DNA of 36,530 nt from Chlorobium sp. Its GTDB lineage: Bacteria; Bacteroidota; Chlorobiia; Chlorobiales; Chlorobiaceae. Within the stretch, counting starts at the first letter, position 1. Every line of letters starts with the position of its first letter. The notes beneath the pieces were generated by a model. It searched no databases and had not been told where the DNA came from. It was given only the letters and a program-made list of their open reading frames with translations. A program made the translations under genes and the position numbers. The stretch spans positions 1-36,530 of the forward strand of contig SZXX01000036.1 of the NCBI GenBank assembly GCA_005843825.1, written 5' to 3'. Below are positions 24,332-33,870 of the stretch, in pieces.

Positions 24332-26230
24332 TTATCTGGATAGTGTAGCCGCCTCGATCAATTCATTCATTCTCGATAAAAATGCAGTGGTCGAATCAAG
24401 CCCGCCCTCAAGAAGCAGTGCACCTTCGTAAAGCTGTTTCATAGCTGTTCTGATAAGTGGATTCTTTTCATCAGCCATGATCATGCCGGCAAGATTACGG
24501 ATAATAGGATGTGATGTATTGACCTCAAGAATCTTTTTACCAGCGGGCATGTTATTCTGCATCATCTTCATCATCTTTTCCATCTGGCTGTCGAGACCGT
24601 CCTTTCCACTGACAAGGGTGACAGGAGAGCTGACAAGGCGATGAGACTCAATGACATCTTCGATTCCTTCTCCAAGCGTTTCGCGGAAGAGTTTGAGAAC
24701 CGGCTTCAGAAGCTTGCCTGAAAGGGGTTTATCCTTTTCATTTTCCGATTCTTTTTTCTGCTTCGAAAAGTCAATATCCGCTTTTTCAATCGATTTGAGA
24801 GGCTTTTTATCGTACTCATGGATCGATGGAATCACAAAAACATCAACCGGATCGCTGAGGAGCAGAACCTCGATACCCTGATTCTGGAAATATTCCAGAT
24901 TTGGATGAGCAAGAAGCTGTGAGCGGCTTGAACCGGAATGATAGTAGATCTCTTTCTGGTCCGACCCCATTCTTTCAGCGTAGGCTTTGAGTGTCACATA
25001 TTCATCAACCTCGGTTTTGGTACTTTCAAACCGTAAAAGCTCAATAAGCTTGTCGCGATTGGTAAAGTCGGTATTCAACCCGATTTTGATAATGGGACCG
25101 AATGCCTTGTAGAATGTTTTGAATTTATCGGGCTGTTCCTCGGCAAGAGTTTCAAACCAGCCAAGAATCTTGGTGGTCAGGATCTGGCGGATTTTTGCAA
25201 GTACAGGGCTTGACTGAACTACTTCGCGCGACACATTGAGCGAAAGGTCTTCGGTATCAACAACACCTGAAATAAATCGAAGGTATTCCGGCAACAGATC
25301 ACGGCATTCCTGCTGGATCAGCACTTTCTTCACATAGAGCTGAGGTCCGCGGTTTTCGAGGTCGCCCTGGCGATAGAGCATTTCAGGAGGAGCTTCTTTC
25401 GGCAAAAACAGAAGCGCCTTGAACGTTACCATACCCTCAACAGAAATCGGCAGATAATCCAATGGGTCCTGATAGTCGTTTGCAATAAACTTGTAGAACT
25501 CATTGACCTCTTCATCCTTCAACTCGCTTTTTGGGCGCTGCCAGAGGGCTGTAATACTGTTGACCTGCTTTTCGCCGAGATAGATGGGGAAATCGACAAA
25601 GTTGGAATACTTTTTGACAATCTGTTCAACCCTATACTCTTCGGCAAACTCTTTGGATGCCTCTTTAAGCTTGAACGAAATTTTTGTACCCCGCTCTGCC
25701 TTGTCGATTTTTTCAATCGTATAGGTTCCCTGACCGCTGGAGCGCCAGCGATAACCATCCGAACCGGGCCGGGCACTTCTTGTTTCGACCGTGACTTCGT
25801 CAGTGACCATAAACACAGAGTAGAACCCTACACCGAACTGTCCGATAAGATTTCCATCAAGCTCTTTCTGCTGCTCTTTCAATGCCTGCATAAAGCCTAG
25901 AGTGCCTGACTTGGCAACCGTTCCGAGATTAGCTATAAGCTCTTCTTCAGTCATTCCAACACCGCTGTCTTCAATAACAACGGTCAGCTCTTTTGAGTCG
26001 ATGCTTATCCTTATTGCAAGTTCGGCATCACGGTCAATAATATCCTGATCAGTCAGGGAATTAAAACGAACTTTGCTCAACGCATCTGACGCATTGGAAA
26101 TCAGCTCCCTGAGATAGATTTCAGGGTGAGTATAGAGAGAGTGCACAATAAGGTCAAGCAGCTGCTTCATCTCGGCCTTATATTCAAACTCCTGAACAGG
26201 TACCGTATCGTTATTACTCTTGTTGCTCAT
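24332..26230 (-). CDS. htpG: HSP90-family chaperone HtpG
   Basis: A 632-residue cytosolic ATP-dependent chaperone. The N-terminal GHKL ATPase motifs are visible: [37 protein letters not shown] and [12 protein letters not shown]. The middle domain has [24 protein letters not shown], where the catalytic Arg is expected. The C-terminal dimerisation domain ends with [15 protein letters not shown]. Length is normal. No typical heat-shock operator (CIRCE) is seen in the short 33-base upstream gap, so it may be read with the NeuB-like gene upstream or from a promoter within that gene's end. Confidence 0.96.
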   Translation of the reverse strand: MSNKSNNDTVPVQEFEYKAEMKQLLDLIVHSLYTHPEIYLRELISNASDALSKVRFNSLTDQDIIDRDAELAIRISIDSKELTVVIEDSGVGMTEEELIANLGTVAKSGTLGFMQALKEQQKELDGNLIGQFGVGFYSVFMVTDEVTVETRSARPGSDGYRWRSSGQGTYTIEKIDKAERGTKISFKLKEASKEFAEEYRVEQIVKKYSNFVDFPIYLGEKQVNSITALWQRPKSELKDEEVNEFYKFIANDYQDPLDYLPISVEGMVTFKALLFLPKEAPPEMLYRQGDLENRGPQLYVKKVLIQQECRDLLPEYLRFISGVVDTEDLSLNVSREVVQSSPVLAKIRQILTTKILGWFETLAEEQPDKFKTFYKAFGPIIKIGLNTDFTNRDKLIELLRFESTKTEVDEYVTLKAYAERMGSDQKEIYYHSGSSRSQLLAHPNLEYFQNQGIEVLLLSDPVDVFVIPSIHEYDKKPLKSIEKADIDFSKQKKESENEKDKPLSGKLLKPVLKLFRETLGEGIEDVIESHRLVSSPVTLVSGKDGLDSQMEKMMKMMQNNMPAGKKILEVNTSHPIIRNLAGMIMADEKNPLIRTAMKQLYEGALLLEGGLDSTTAFLSRMNELIEAATLSR

Positions 26231-26263
26231 AATGAGAATGCTTTATTTTGTAAAAGATTAAAA

Positions 26264-27133
26264 TCAGGATCTCCGCAATTTTTTGCGTGCTGCTGCCTCA
26301 CCATCGTAAACGCGCTTTACTCCATCACCCAGCGATTTCTCTATATCACGAATGTTTGAGACAAGTCTTGCCATGCCTGACAATTCGACTGAGGCCGCCT
26401 GATCGGAACCCCACATTGCGCGGTCAAGGGTTACATGACGTTCAACGAAGGTTGCTCCAAGTGCTACGGCCGCCCAGGTGGTTGAAAGCCCTACCTCATG
26501 GCCTGAATAGCCTACCGGCACGTTTGGAAAGAGTGTTTTGTAGGTAGTGATCATCCGGAGATTAAGCTCTTCAATCGGAGATGGGTATGTAGAATTGGTA
26601 TGAGCAATAAGAAGATTGTCAGTACCAAGCTCTTTAACGGTTGCGTCAACCTCTTCCATTGTTGACATACCGGTAGAGATAATAAGCGGCCTTGCGGTTG
26701 CAGCGGTTTTTTTCAAAAGAGGAAGATCGGTAAGAGATGCTGATGCTCCCTTGTAGCATGGAGGATTAAACTGCTCCATAAAATCAACAGATTCCTCATC
26801 CCAGCAGGAGGCAAACCATAAAATACCATGCTCTTTGCTGAAGCGATCTATTTCAAGGTATTCTTCACGTCCGAACTCTACCTTGTAACGGTAATCAATG
26901 TATTTCATGCGACCCCATGGTGTGTCACGCTCGATATCGCGCTGATCCTTCGGCACGCAAAGCTCAGGCGTGCGCTTTTGAAACTTTACTGCATCACATC
27001 CGGCATGAGCCGCGCCTTCGATAAGTTTTTTTGCAACCTCCATCGAGCCGTTATGATTGATGCCGATCTCAGCTATAACAAAAACGGGATGATTATCCCC
27101 TACTAGTCTGTTTCCTATGGTGACTTCCGCCAT
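26264..27133 (-). CDS. NeuB/SpsE-family sialic-acid-type synthase lacking the SAF domain
   Basis: A 289-residue NeuB-fold TIM barrel that condenses phosphoenolpyruvate with a hexose-type acceptor to give a nonulosonic acid. Motifs: AEIGINHNGS, DAVKFQKR, TPWGRMKYIDY, ISTGMSTMEE, PVGYSGHE and VERHVTLDR; the two His residues of the last two correspond to the metal ligands of NeuB. Standard NeuB proteins have about 340-350 residues with a C-terminal SAF (antifreeze-like) domain that closes the partner active site; here the chain stops after the barrel with a basic tail, RKKLRRS. The next gene upstream is a KdsC-type phosphatase, so the pair could make a 9-phosphate nonulosonate such as KDN and then dephosphorylate it (inference). 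Confidence 0.86.
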   Translation of the reverse strand: MAEVTIGNRLVGDNHPVFVIAEIGINHNGSMEVAKKLIEGAAHAGCDAVKFQKRTPELCVPKDQRDIERDTPWGRMKYIDYRYKVEFGREEYLEIDRFSKEHGILWFASCWDEESVDFMEQFNPPCYKGASASLTDLPLLKKTAATARPLIISTGMSTMEEVDATVKELGTDNLLIAHTNSTYPSPIEELNLRMITTYKTLFPNVPVGYSGHEVGLSTTWAAVALGATFVERHVTLDRAMWGSDQAASVELSGMARLVSNIRDIEKSLGDGVKRVYDGEAAARKKLRRS

Positions 27134-27254
27134 ACATTACACTGGATAAAACGAGCTGAACCATTACAATAGTGGTTGATTGTCGAGCTCGATATTGTTT
27201 ATAAAACCTGTACCTTTAAATATAAATCGAAAAAAATTGATGAAACTGAGCCGC

Positions 27255-27791
27255 TTAAGATTTCCTTAGAGCTATCAGCCACTCGGCAAAATCCCTGAAT
27301 GCTCCGTATCCCCCATCAGCATCACAGTGATAGTGGACATAAGGAAGTACAAATACTGTTGCATCACGAGGGCAGGCCGTTAATCCCTTACGGCCGATCT
27401 CTTCCAAAATCTCTACGTCATTGACATCATCACCTATATAGGCGAGTTCATGCTTTTGAAGCCCTGTTTCAGCAAGAACCGTATCAAGAATAGACAACTT
27501 ATCCTTAACCCCAAGGTAGAGCCTTTTCATTGCAAGCTTTTCAGCTCTTTTTTTAATACTTGGCGACATCTCACCAGTCATGATGCATGTCTCTATACCG
27601 GCGTTTCTGAGCCTTTCAACACCCATCCCGTCACGAATGGAATAGCGCTTCATCTCCTCGCCATTGGCCGAATAATAAACCCCGTTATCGGTAAAAACCC
27701 CGTCATTATCAGAGATCACCAGTTTTATCTGTTTCCCTCTTTTGGTCAGTTCTTCAAGCGATAATGATAGCATAAAAGCAGAGGGTTTCAA
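27255..27791 (-). CDS. KdsC-like HAD phosphatase (HAD-IIIC, nonulosonate/KDO 8- or 9-phosphate type)
   Basis: A 178-residue capless HAD-superfamily phosphatase. Motif I is ISDNDGVFTD (nucleophile and acid Asp with Asn between, where KdsC usually has Val or Ile); motif II TGEMS; motif III Lys in GVKDKLSIL; motif IV YIGDDVNDVEIL. Proteins of this type act as tetramers on KDO-8-phosphate, N-acylneuraminate-9-phosphate or KDN-9-phosphate. The adjacency to a NeuB-like synthase on the same strand (121-base gap) favours a nonulosonate substrate, but a KDO role in lipid A synthesis is not excluded. Confidence 0.85.
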   Translation of the reverse strand: MKPSAFMLSLSLEELTKRGKQIKLVISDNDGVFTDNGVYYSANGEEMKRYSIRDGMGVERLRNAGIETCIMTGEMSPSIKKRAEKLAMKRLYLGVKDKLSILDTVLAETGLQKHELAYIGDDVNDVEILEEIGRKGLTACPRDATVFVLPYVHYHCDADGGYGAFRDFAEWLIALRKS

Positions 27792-28195
27792 CTGAACATT
27801 TCAATAAGAGCTGATACAGGGTCACACATGATTTTAACGGCCAATATATGACTTTTCCCGCATTTAACAGGAAGAGGCAATAAAACGCAGCGCTTTGAAA
27901 GATTACAAAGAGCTGTTAACAAGTTATCAACACTCTGCCAACAAATCAAAAAAGCTATACAATATCATCACAAAGAGCCAAACGGAATAGTTATCCTATC
28001 AACGAAGATTACAGCTATTCTATTATTTAATAGAACTTTAGCCGCATTCTTCCGGGAAAACGTTTTATATCAATTTTCTTCCCCGACAAGTTTATAGCCA
28101 TTTCATCGCTATAACAAATCAACATTGCAACAACACCCTTTGGCAATAGTGAAAAAGCGGCAATTTCAAGGAGATATCAAGCTGAAAATAAACAT
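27792..28195. other. Long AT-rich gap upstream of the KdsC-like gene
   Basis: About 400 bases with no confident gene, no repeat cassette (unusual for a gap of this size here) and no recognisable RNA family. It includes a possible DnaA-box-like TTATCAACA at 27922-27930 (one mismatch to TTATCCACA), but single boxes occur by chance. A small reading frame at 28027-28125 is listed separately. Confidence 0.4.
28027..28125 (-). CDS. Possible small protein or gene remnant (32 residues)
   Basis: The minus strand is open for 32 codons from ATG at 28125 to TAA. It ends with AINLSGKKIDIKRFPGRMR and then LKFY, a composition (basic, alternating hydrophobic) that looks more protein-like than the surrounding DNA. 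The frame is also open upstream for another 15 codons without an ATG, which suggests a truncated gene. No ribosome binding site is seen, and no family is recognised. Confidence 0.2.
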   Translation of the reverse strand: MLICYSDEMAINLSGKKIDIKRFPGRMRLKFY

Positions 28196-28234
28196 AAAAA
28201 GGCGGTCACATGGTATTAGAATGGCCGCCTTTTT
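28196..28234 (-). terminator. Bidirectional rho-independent terminator after ppa
   Basis: AAAAAGGCGGTCA pairs with TGGCCGCCTTTTT across a 13-base loop (one G-T pair). Both strands end in a T-run, so it works for minus-strand ppa transcripts, whose stop codon lies 43 bases away. Confidence 0.9.
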
Positions 28235-28277
28235 ATATGTCAAATATCCATGAATCTATCACACAACTGAATGAAGC

Positions 28278-28811
28278 TTATGCGTAAACCTTTTTGTAGT
28301 TCTCAATCGCATGCGCCACACTCTGACGGGCAATTTCAGCGTTCTGGAAATCCTCTACAAGAACGGTTTTCTCTTCGAGAGCCTTGTACTCTTCAAAAAA
28401 GTGCTTCAGTTCGGAATTGAAGTATGGTGGCAGCTGGTCGATATTGTGAATATTGCTCAAACTGATATCATCTTCAGCTACAGCAATAATCTTGTCGTCG
28501 CCTTCTCCATGATCGATCATGCGCATAACACCGATGACCCTTGCCCTTACCATGCACATAGGAACAATGTCGCACTGGGAAATGACAACAATATCAAGCG
28601 GATCATGATCATCACCGAGAGTTTTTGGAATAAAACCGTAATTTGCAGGGTAAAAAATAGAGGAGAAAAGCACTCGATCGAGCCTCAGCATTCCTGTTTT
28701 TTTATCGAGTTCGTACTTTGTTTTACTGCCTTTTGATATCTCAATAATGGCATTGACGATATTGGGCTGATGCTCGCCTATCTCAACATCATGCCAGGGA
28801 TTAAAATTCAT
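28278..28811 (-). CDS. ppa: Inorganic pyrophosphatase (family I)
   Basis: A 177-residue soluble family I pyrophosphatase, which hydrolyses pyrophosphate with Mg2+ and so drives biosynthetic reactions. Visible features: [42 protein letters not shown] (the Asp-rich metal site, slightly variant at the second position), [20 protein letters not shown] with further metal ligands, and [12 protein letters not shown] near the C-terminus. Length is normal. It is a monocistronic unit with its own promoter and terminator. Confidence 0.96.
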   Translation of the reverse strand: MNFNPWHDVEIGEHQPNIVNAIIEISKGSKTKYELDKKTGMLRLDRVLFSSIFYPANYGFIPKTLGDDHDPLDIVVISQCDIVPMCMVRARVIGVMRMIDHGEGDDKIIAVAEDDISLSNIHNIDQLPPYFNSELKHFFEEYKALEEKTVLVEDFQNAEIARQSVAHAIENYKKVYA

Positions 28812-28847
28812 AATACAAGAGTGCTTATATTGTTAAAATACTGGCCT

Positions 28848-28878
28848 ATTATAGTGATTTTTTCAGGGATTTTTTCAA
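28848..28878 (-). promoter_or_regulatory. Probable sigma-70-type promoter of ppa
   Basis: On the minus strand TTGAAA (28873-28878) and a perfect TATAAT (28848-28853) are 19 bases apart, or 18 if TGAAAA is taken as the -35. The start codon lies about 37 bases downstream of the -10. Confidence 0.55.
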
Positions 28879-28989
28879 CACTACTGTAAAAAAAATACAG
28901 AATTCCGCCATCGCGGCCAATCGATAAAGAGAGATTCTTTTTATTAGTGTGGTTCTTTGTATCTTTGGCGGCTTGGGGAAGAAGAGGGG

Positions 28990-29100
28990 CATAGGTCTTA
29001 TAGGGCCTTATAGTACTTACACTTTTGACTCGACGAAGAACAGGGGGAGAGATTTCTCACTTTCAATTCTAAATGACACGGAAGGGTTTGAGTTAAGAAA
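28990..29100 (+). repeat. Composite intergenic repeat, copy F
   Basis: CATAGGTCTTATAGGGCC with TTATAGTACTTACACTTTTG, then GGGGGAGAGATTTCTCAC and TTCTAAATGACACGG, and last GAGTTAAGAAAGACG. Here the GAGTTAAGAAAG module follows rather than precedes the decamers. It sits between the divergent ppa and prfC genes. The rest of this 389-base gap holds the ppa promoter and, at 28884-28900, the palindrome CTGTA-A7-TACAG; no gene is seen. Confidence 0.75.
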
Positions 29101-29200
29101 GACGTTGATTATTGATATATAAAAGGGTTACCGGTTTAGGGTATTTTTTTACAACACTCTGCATGTGCATGTGCACTGGAAACAGAGAGCAGAAACAACA

Positions 29201-30790
29201 ATGGATTTAATAAAGGAAACGGCGAAACGGAAAACGTTTGCAATCATCAGCCATCCTGATGCGGGAAAAACAACGCTGACTGAAAAATTTCTTCTTTTTG
29301 GCGGTGCAATTCAGACCGCCGGTGCAGTAAAAAGCAACAAGATCCGTAAAACGGCGACCAGCGATTTCATGGAAATCGAAAAGCAGCGAGGAATATCTGT
29401 TGCTACTTCGGTCATGGGATTCGAATATGCAGGTAAACGTGTCAATATTCTCGACACGCCAGGTCACAAGGACTTTGCGGAAGATACATACCGGACGCTG
29501 ACTGCGGTTGACAGTGTCATTCTTGTAGTCGATTGCGTCAAAGGTGTTGAGGAACAGACTGAAAAGCTCATGGAGGTCTGCCGGATGCGGCATACACCGG
29601 TTATCATCTTTATCAACAAGATGGACCGTGAAGGCAGAAACCCTTTTGAATTGCTTGACGAGCTTGAAAACAAACTGCATATAAAAGTCAGACCGCTCAC
29701 CTGGCCTATCAGTCAGGGGCAGACATTTAAAGGCGTGTACAATCTTTATAATAAAGAGCTAAACCTGTTTGAAGCAAATACCACCCGTATCAGCGAAAGC
29801 CTGATCAAGGTCAAAGATCCTTACGACCCTGAACTTGAAAAATGGATTCCTGAAAGTTTCTGCGAAAAACTCCGAGAGGCAGTTTCGCTTATTGAGGGTG
29901 TTTATGATCCGTTTGATGAAAATATTTATCGCGACGGAGAGCTGGCCCCGGTTTTTTTCGGCAGTGCCATCAACAATTTCGGGATCAAGGAGCTGCTTGA
30001 AACATTTCTCACTATCGCGCCAAGCCCGATTGAGCGGGAGGCAACTGAACGTATAGTTAAAGCTTCTGAAGAGGCGTTGAGCGGATTTGTCTTTAAAATA
30101 CATGCCAATCTTGATCCGAACCACCGGGATCGCACAGCATTTTTCAGAATCTGCTCCGGCAGGTTCGAGCGTAACAAATTTTATTTCCACACCAGACTGC
30201 AGAAGAAAATCCGCTTTTCAAGCCCGACGCACTTTATGGCCAATGAAAAAAGCGTTATTGATGAAGCATGGCCTGGAGATGTTATAGGCCTTTACGACAA
30301 CGGCTCTCTGAAAATAGGCGACTCTCTTACCGAAGGTGAACTGCTTCATTTCCGAGGAATCCCGAGTTTTTCACCGGAAATTTTTAAAGCGCTTGAAAAC
30401 CGCGACCCGATGAAGGCAAAGCAGCTCGATAAGGGCGTTCGACAGCTTACCGAAGAGGGCGTTGCCCAGCTTTTCATACAGCATGGCGTCCGCAAAATCA
30501 TCGGCACTGTCGGAGAGCTGCAGTTTGACGTTATCAAGTTCCGTCTTGAACACGAATATGGTGCGCAGTGCGACTTCACTCCCCTTCGCTTTCACAAGGC
30601 ATTCTGGATCACCAGCAACAACAAGGAAATGCTGGAAGAGTTTTTACGACGAAAATGGAATGCCATTGCGCTCGATAAGGAAGATCATCCTGTGTTTTTT
30701 GCAGAAAGTGAATGGATGCTGAAAATTGCAAAAGATGACTACCCTGAGATAGAGTTCCATACGACTTCAGAATTCAAGACGGAAGGATGA
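29201..30790 (+). CDS. prfC: Peptide chain release factor 3
   Basis: This 529-residue GTPase recycles RF1/RF2 from the ribosome after termination. Motifs: G1 [14 protein letters not shown]2 region [11 protein letters not shown]3 DTPGHKDF, G4 NKMDREG. Domains II and III then follow, with [13 protein letters not shown] and the RF3-typical [18 protein letters not shown]. The ATG at 29201 is preferred: it gives [20 protein letters not shown], matching the E. coli N-terminus. An upstream GTG at 29165 would add 12 unlike residues. Confidence 0.96.
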   Translation: MDLIKETAKRKTFAIISHPDAGKTTLTEKFLLFGGAIQTAGAVKSNKIRKTATSDFMEIEKQRGISVATSVMGFEYAGKRVNILDTPGHKDFAEDTYRTLTAVDSVILVVDCVKGVEEQTEKLMEVCRMRHTPVIIFINKMDREGRNPFELLDELENKLHIKVRPLTWPISQGQTFKGVYNLYNKELNLFEANTTRISESLIKVKDPYDPELEKWIPESFCEKLREAVSLIEGVYDPFDENIYRDGELAPVFFGSAINNFGIKELLETFLTIAPSPIEREATERIVKASEEALSGFVFKIHANLDPNHRDRTAFFRICSGRFERNKFYFHTRLQKKIRFSSPTHFMANEKSVIDEAWPGDVIGLYDNGSLKIGDSLTEGELLHFRGIPSFSPEIFKALENRDPMKAKQLDKGVRQLTEEGVAQLFIQHGVRKIIGTVGELQFDVIKFRLEHEYGAQCDFTPLRFHKAFWITSNNKEMLEEFLRRKWNAIALDKEDHPVFFAESEWMLKIAKDDYPEIEFHTTSEFKTEG

Positions 30791-30797
30791 AGAAGAA

Positions 30798-31005
30798 GTG
30801 CTGAGTGCTGAGGGCCGAGGGCTGAGCGAAATCAAAAAAGTCGGCAGTTGGCAGTCTGCAATTGGCAGTGGAAGATAGTGCTGAGTGATAAGGCCTGAGC
30901 GAAATCACAACCGTTGGCAGGGGGAAATCAGGATCGTTGGCAGTGAGCTGTGAAGACTGGGTGAATAGGGCTTGGGACTGCCTACTGCGCACTGCTGACT
31001 GGACT
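30798..31005 (+). repeat. Composite intergenic repeat, copy G, with an inverted GGCAGT section
   Basis: GTGCTGAGTGCTGAGGGCCG, GCTGAGCGAAATCA (twice, 30821 and 30894), GGCAGTTGGCAGTCTGC (30843-30859), GTGCTGAGTGATAAGG, a decamer remnant GAATAGGGCTTGGGAC, then GACTGCCTACTGCGCACTGC (30977-30996), the reverse complement of GGCAGT-type units. The opposed arms could fold into a long imperfect hairpin. It lies between prfC and the histidine kinase. Confidence 0.75.
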
Positions 31006-31022
31006 TACGGGGATTAATTGAT

Positions 31023-32135
31023 ATGACTACTATTACCCGAATACTGGCCCTTTCTGGATGCATCATCGGCATCAGCCTGCTTCACTACCTGACTCCCCTT
31101 CACCTCCACTATCTGCACGATATTTTTCAGCGTCTCTACTATCTGCCGATCATACTGGCTGCTTTCTGGTTTGGACTCAGAGGCGGGCTTTGCTGTTCAT
31201 TAATCGTCAGCATTGTTTATGCTCCTCATATCCTTTTCCAGTGGGGTGGACATTTGACCATGGAGATGGAAAAATATATGGAAATACTCATCTACAATAC
31301 GGTCGGCGGGGTAACGGGTCTCTTGTCGCAACGGGAGCAGGAGAGAAGCGTTCAACTGCAAAAGACTGCCACAGGGTTGAAGGAGTCATACCAGAAACTG
31401 CAGCATCAATCGGAACAGATCATCGTCATTGAAGAACAGTTGAGACGGACTGAGAAGCTCTCTACCCTGGGCGAGATGGCGGCTGTTTTAGCTCATGAGA
31501 TTCGAAACCCGCTCGGCTCCATTCGAGGGACAGCCGAAATTCTTAAAGACGACTACCAACCCGGTGACCCCAAGTACGAGTTCATCGAAATCCAGATTAA
31601 AGAGACCGAACGCCTGAACCGCGTTGTTCAGGATTTTTTGCACATGGCTCGCCCGCAACAGGCTGAGATGCAACCCTGCCCGGTACAGAAAGAACTGGAC
31701 ACAATAGTCACACTGGTGTCAAATGAAGCCAAGGACCGGCAGGTCAACCTTGTGCTGCAACCCCAGCCTCTACCGGCCATCATCAATGCTGATGGAGAGA
31801 AACTCCGTCAAGCTTTTCTGAATATTGTCATCAACGCACTGCAGGCAACGCCAAAGGGAGGAAGCGTCACTATCTCCACGACAATTTCAGAAAACGGCTT
31901 CTGTGAGATCAGTTTCCACGATACAGGGGCGGGAATTGATGCAGATACGCTGGGAAAAATATTTGAACCGTTCTTTACCACAAAGCCCGAAGGGACTGGA
32001 CTGGGACTCGCCATTTCAAAAAAAATCATTGAAAGCCACAACGGTACGCTGGTGATTGAAAGTGAGCACGCCTGTGGCGCCACCGTTACCGTCAGATTAC
32101 CGATACTGGATCCAATCAATGGAGAAAAAGGGTGA
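31023..32135 (+). CDS. Membrane-bound sensor histidine kinase (NtrB/AtoS-like)
   Basis: A 370-residue protein. The N-terminal third has about four membrane helices (residues 4-24, 39-55, 57-72, 86-103) without a large periplasmic domain, suggesting it senses within the membrane. A coiled coil (about 108-150) leads to the HisKA domain with AHEIRNPLGSIRG (phospho-acceptor His158). The ATPase follows: N-box NIVINALQATP, G1 DTGAGID, PFFTTKPEGTGLGLAISKKI. Such kinases usually pair with a sigma-54 activator, and the NtrC-type gene overlaps by 4 bases (GTGA). Signal unknown. Confidence 0.93.
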   Translation: MTTITRILALSGCIIGISLLHYLTPLHLHYLHDIFQRLYYLPIILAAFWFGLRGGLCCSLIVSIVYAPHILFQWGGHLTMEMEKYMEILIYNTVGGVTGLLSQREQERSVQLQKTATGLKESYQKLQHQSEQIIVIEEQLRRTEKLSTLGEMAAVLAHEIRNPLGSIRGTAEILKDDYQPGDPKYEFIEIQIKETERLNRVVQDFLHMARPQQAEMQPCPVQKELDTIVTLVSNEAKDRQVNLVLQPQPLPAIINADGEKLRQAFLNIVINALQATPKGGSVTISTTISENGFCEISFHDTGAGIDADTLGKIFEPFFTTKPEGTGLGLAISKKIIESHNGTLVIESEHACGATVTVRLPILDPINGEKG

Positions 32136-33487
32136 AAGCAAAAATACTGGTCATTGACGACGACACCTCGCTTCGGCGTGTGCTGGAATATAATCTTCAG
32201 GAGGAAGGGTATGATGTCGCGGCGGCGGCATCAGGAGAGGATGGCTTGAGGTTGTTTAAACAGCTTCAGCCTGATCTGGTGATTACCGACATGAAAATGT
32301 CGGGTATGGATGGCTTGAAGGTACTCAAATCCATCAAGGAGAGTTCCGCAGATACTCTTGTAATTATAATCACAGCATTCGGAACTGTTGACGTTGCGGT
32401 TGAGGCAATGAAGGCCGGCGCATACGACTACATAACAAAACCGTTCAACCGGGAAGCTCTCAAGCTGACGGTAAAAAAAGCGCTACAGTTTTCGGGCCTT
32501 GCTGAAGAGAACAAACGGTTGAAAGATGAGTTGGCGGATAAGTCTGATTTCCGCTCGATTGTTGGTTCATCGCCTGAGATGGAGAAGGTCTTTGCTATGG
32601 TTCGCAAAGTAGCAGACACTGAAGCTTCCGTGTTTATTACAGGAGAATCAGGCACTGGAAAAGAGTTGATTGCCCGTTCCATTCATGCAAACAGTTCTCG
32701 TCGAGACGGACCATTTGTGGCTATAAACTGTTCGGCAATTCCTCGAGACCTTCTTGAAAGTGAACTCTTCGGCCACACCAAAGGGGCGTTTACCGGGGCG
32801 ATAAAAGAGAAGAGCGGAAAATTTCAGCTTGCCGATTGCGGCACAATTTTTCTTGATGAAGTCGGCGAACTGCTGCTGGAGCTTCAGCCAAAACTGCTTA
32901 GGGTACTGCAGGAAAAAGAGGTGGAGCCGTTAGGCGGAACAAAGCCGCAGAAACTTGATGTCCGGGTTATATCGGCAACAAGCTTGAATATGGAGAAGGC
33001 AATTGCTGACGGTACGTTTCGTGATGATCTCTATTACCGGTTATCTGTCATTCCCATACACCTGCCTCCACTCCGCGAGCGACGAAAGGATATTCCGCTG
33101 CTGATTAAATATTTCTCTGCAAAACATGGCAGCGACAAGATATCTTTTGATAAAGAGGCGCTTGAAGCTCTCAGCATGTTCGCCTGGCCGGGTAATGTTC
33201 GGGAACTTGAAAACACAGTTGAGCGACTGCTCATCATGCGGAGCAGCGATGTGATCCGTTTCGGAGAGCTGCCGGATAAATTCCGGGAGCCCAGTAGTTC
33301 CCATAAAAATAGAGTGGTAAGGCTTCCTGACGAGGGATACTCTCTAGAACAACTTGAACGCGAGATTGTTATAGAGGCCTTGGAGCGCAATGCATGGAAC
33401 CAGACTGCAGCTGCCCGCTTTTTAAGAATTCCGAGACACACACTTATCTACAGGATTGAAAAGTATAACATCGAACAGGAAAGATGA
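32132..33487 (+). CDS. NtrC-family sigma-54-dependent response regulator
   Basis: A 451-residue protein. The receiver domain has the acidic pocket DDD (9-11) and phospho-acceptor Asp53 in VITDMKMSG. An AAA+ domain has Walker A GESGTGKE (171-178), sigma-54 contact loop GAFTGA (218-223) and Walker B TIFLDEVGEL. A Fis-type DNA-binding C-terminus has NQTAAARFLRIPRHTLIYRI. It activates sigma-54 promoters once phosphorylated by the overlapping upstream kinase. GTG start at 32132 inside the GTGA overlap. The one sigma-54 promoter I could find in the window drives the PEP-CTERM gene, a candidate target (inference). Confidence 0.95.
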   Translation: MKAKILVIDDDTSLRRVLEYNLQEEGYDVAAAASGEDGLRLFKQLQPDLVITDMKMSGMDGLKVLKSIKESSADTLVIIITAFGTVDVAVEAMKAGAYDYITKPFNREALKLTVKKALQFSGLAEENKRLKDELADKSDFRSIVGSSPEMEKVFAMVRKVADTEASVFITGESGTGKELIARSIHANSSRRDGPFVAINCSAIPRDLLESELFGHTKGAFTGAIKEKSGKFQLADCGTIFLDEVGELLLELQPKLLRVLQEKEVEPLGGTKPQKLDVRVISATSLNMEKAIADGTFRDDLYYRLSVIPIHLPPLRERRKDIPLLIKYFSAKHGSDKISFDKEALEALSMFAWPGNVRELENTVERLLIMRSSDVIRFGELPDKFREPSSSHKNRVVRLPDEGYSLEQLEREIVIEALERNAWNQTAAARFLRIPRHTLIYRIEKYNIEQER

Positions 33488-33493
33488 AAGATA

Positions 33494-33603
33494 GTTCCGA
33501 GTTAAGAAAGAAAGCAGTCGGCAGTTTGAGAGAAGAATAGGCCCTATGGGACTTATGGGACTTATATGGCTTATACATTTGCCGGGCGGATGGATAGGGA
33601 TTC
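33494..33603 (+). repeat. Composite intergenic repeat, copy H
   Basis: GAGTTAAGAAAGAAAGCAGT, CGGCAGTTTGAGAGAAGAATAGG, decamers CCCTATGGGACTTATGGGAC and CTTATATGGCTTATACATTTG, then CCGGGCGGATGGATAGGGATTC. It follows the response regulator stop. The remaining AT-rich 33604-33870 has a small hairpin TATCCC/GGGATA (33660-33680) and a TTGACA at 33735-33740 without a good -10. No gene is seen in this 383-base gap. Confidence 0.8.
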
Positions 33604-33870
33604 AAGGCGTTATACACTTTTCATATAAGCCGCAATCAAAACCGTGCTTTATAGCTTACTATCCCCTTATAACCGGGATAATATTTGTAAAAAATTAATA
33701 CTTTGAAGAAAAGAGTTATTTATTTATCTTTTTATTGACAGTATTCTTAAAGAATTTTGCCAACGACCCTCACACAGATGCTTCATTATGCGTAACTTGT
33801 AAGCATGGTTATAGTGATTTTATGTGAATTGGTTTTTCATTTTGCGTTTTAGCTCGAAGAATCGTCCCCC

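Noticed and set aside
27922-27930. DnaA box suggesting a replication origin
   Set aside because: Single imperfect box, no dnaA/dnaN nearby and no box cluster or AT-rich unwinding repeats.
30973-30988. GG-N10-GC spacing in TGGGACTGCCTACTGC before the histidine kinase
   Set aside because: The sequence is part of the inverted GGCAGT repeat array and matches the sigma-54 consensus poorly outside the GG and GC pairs.
33831-33845. Possible sigma-54 promoter TTGGTTTTTCATTTTGC before the hybrid kinase
   Set aside because: GG and GC are 11 bases apart instead of 10 and the surrounding bases do not match the consensus.
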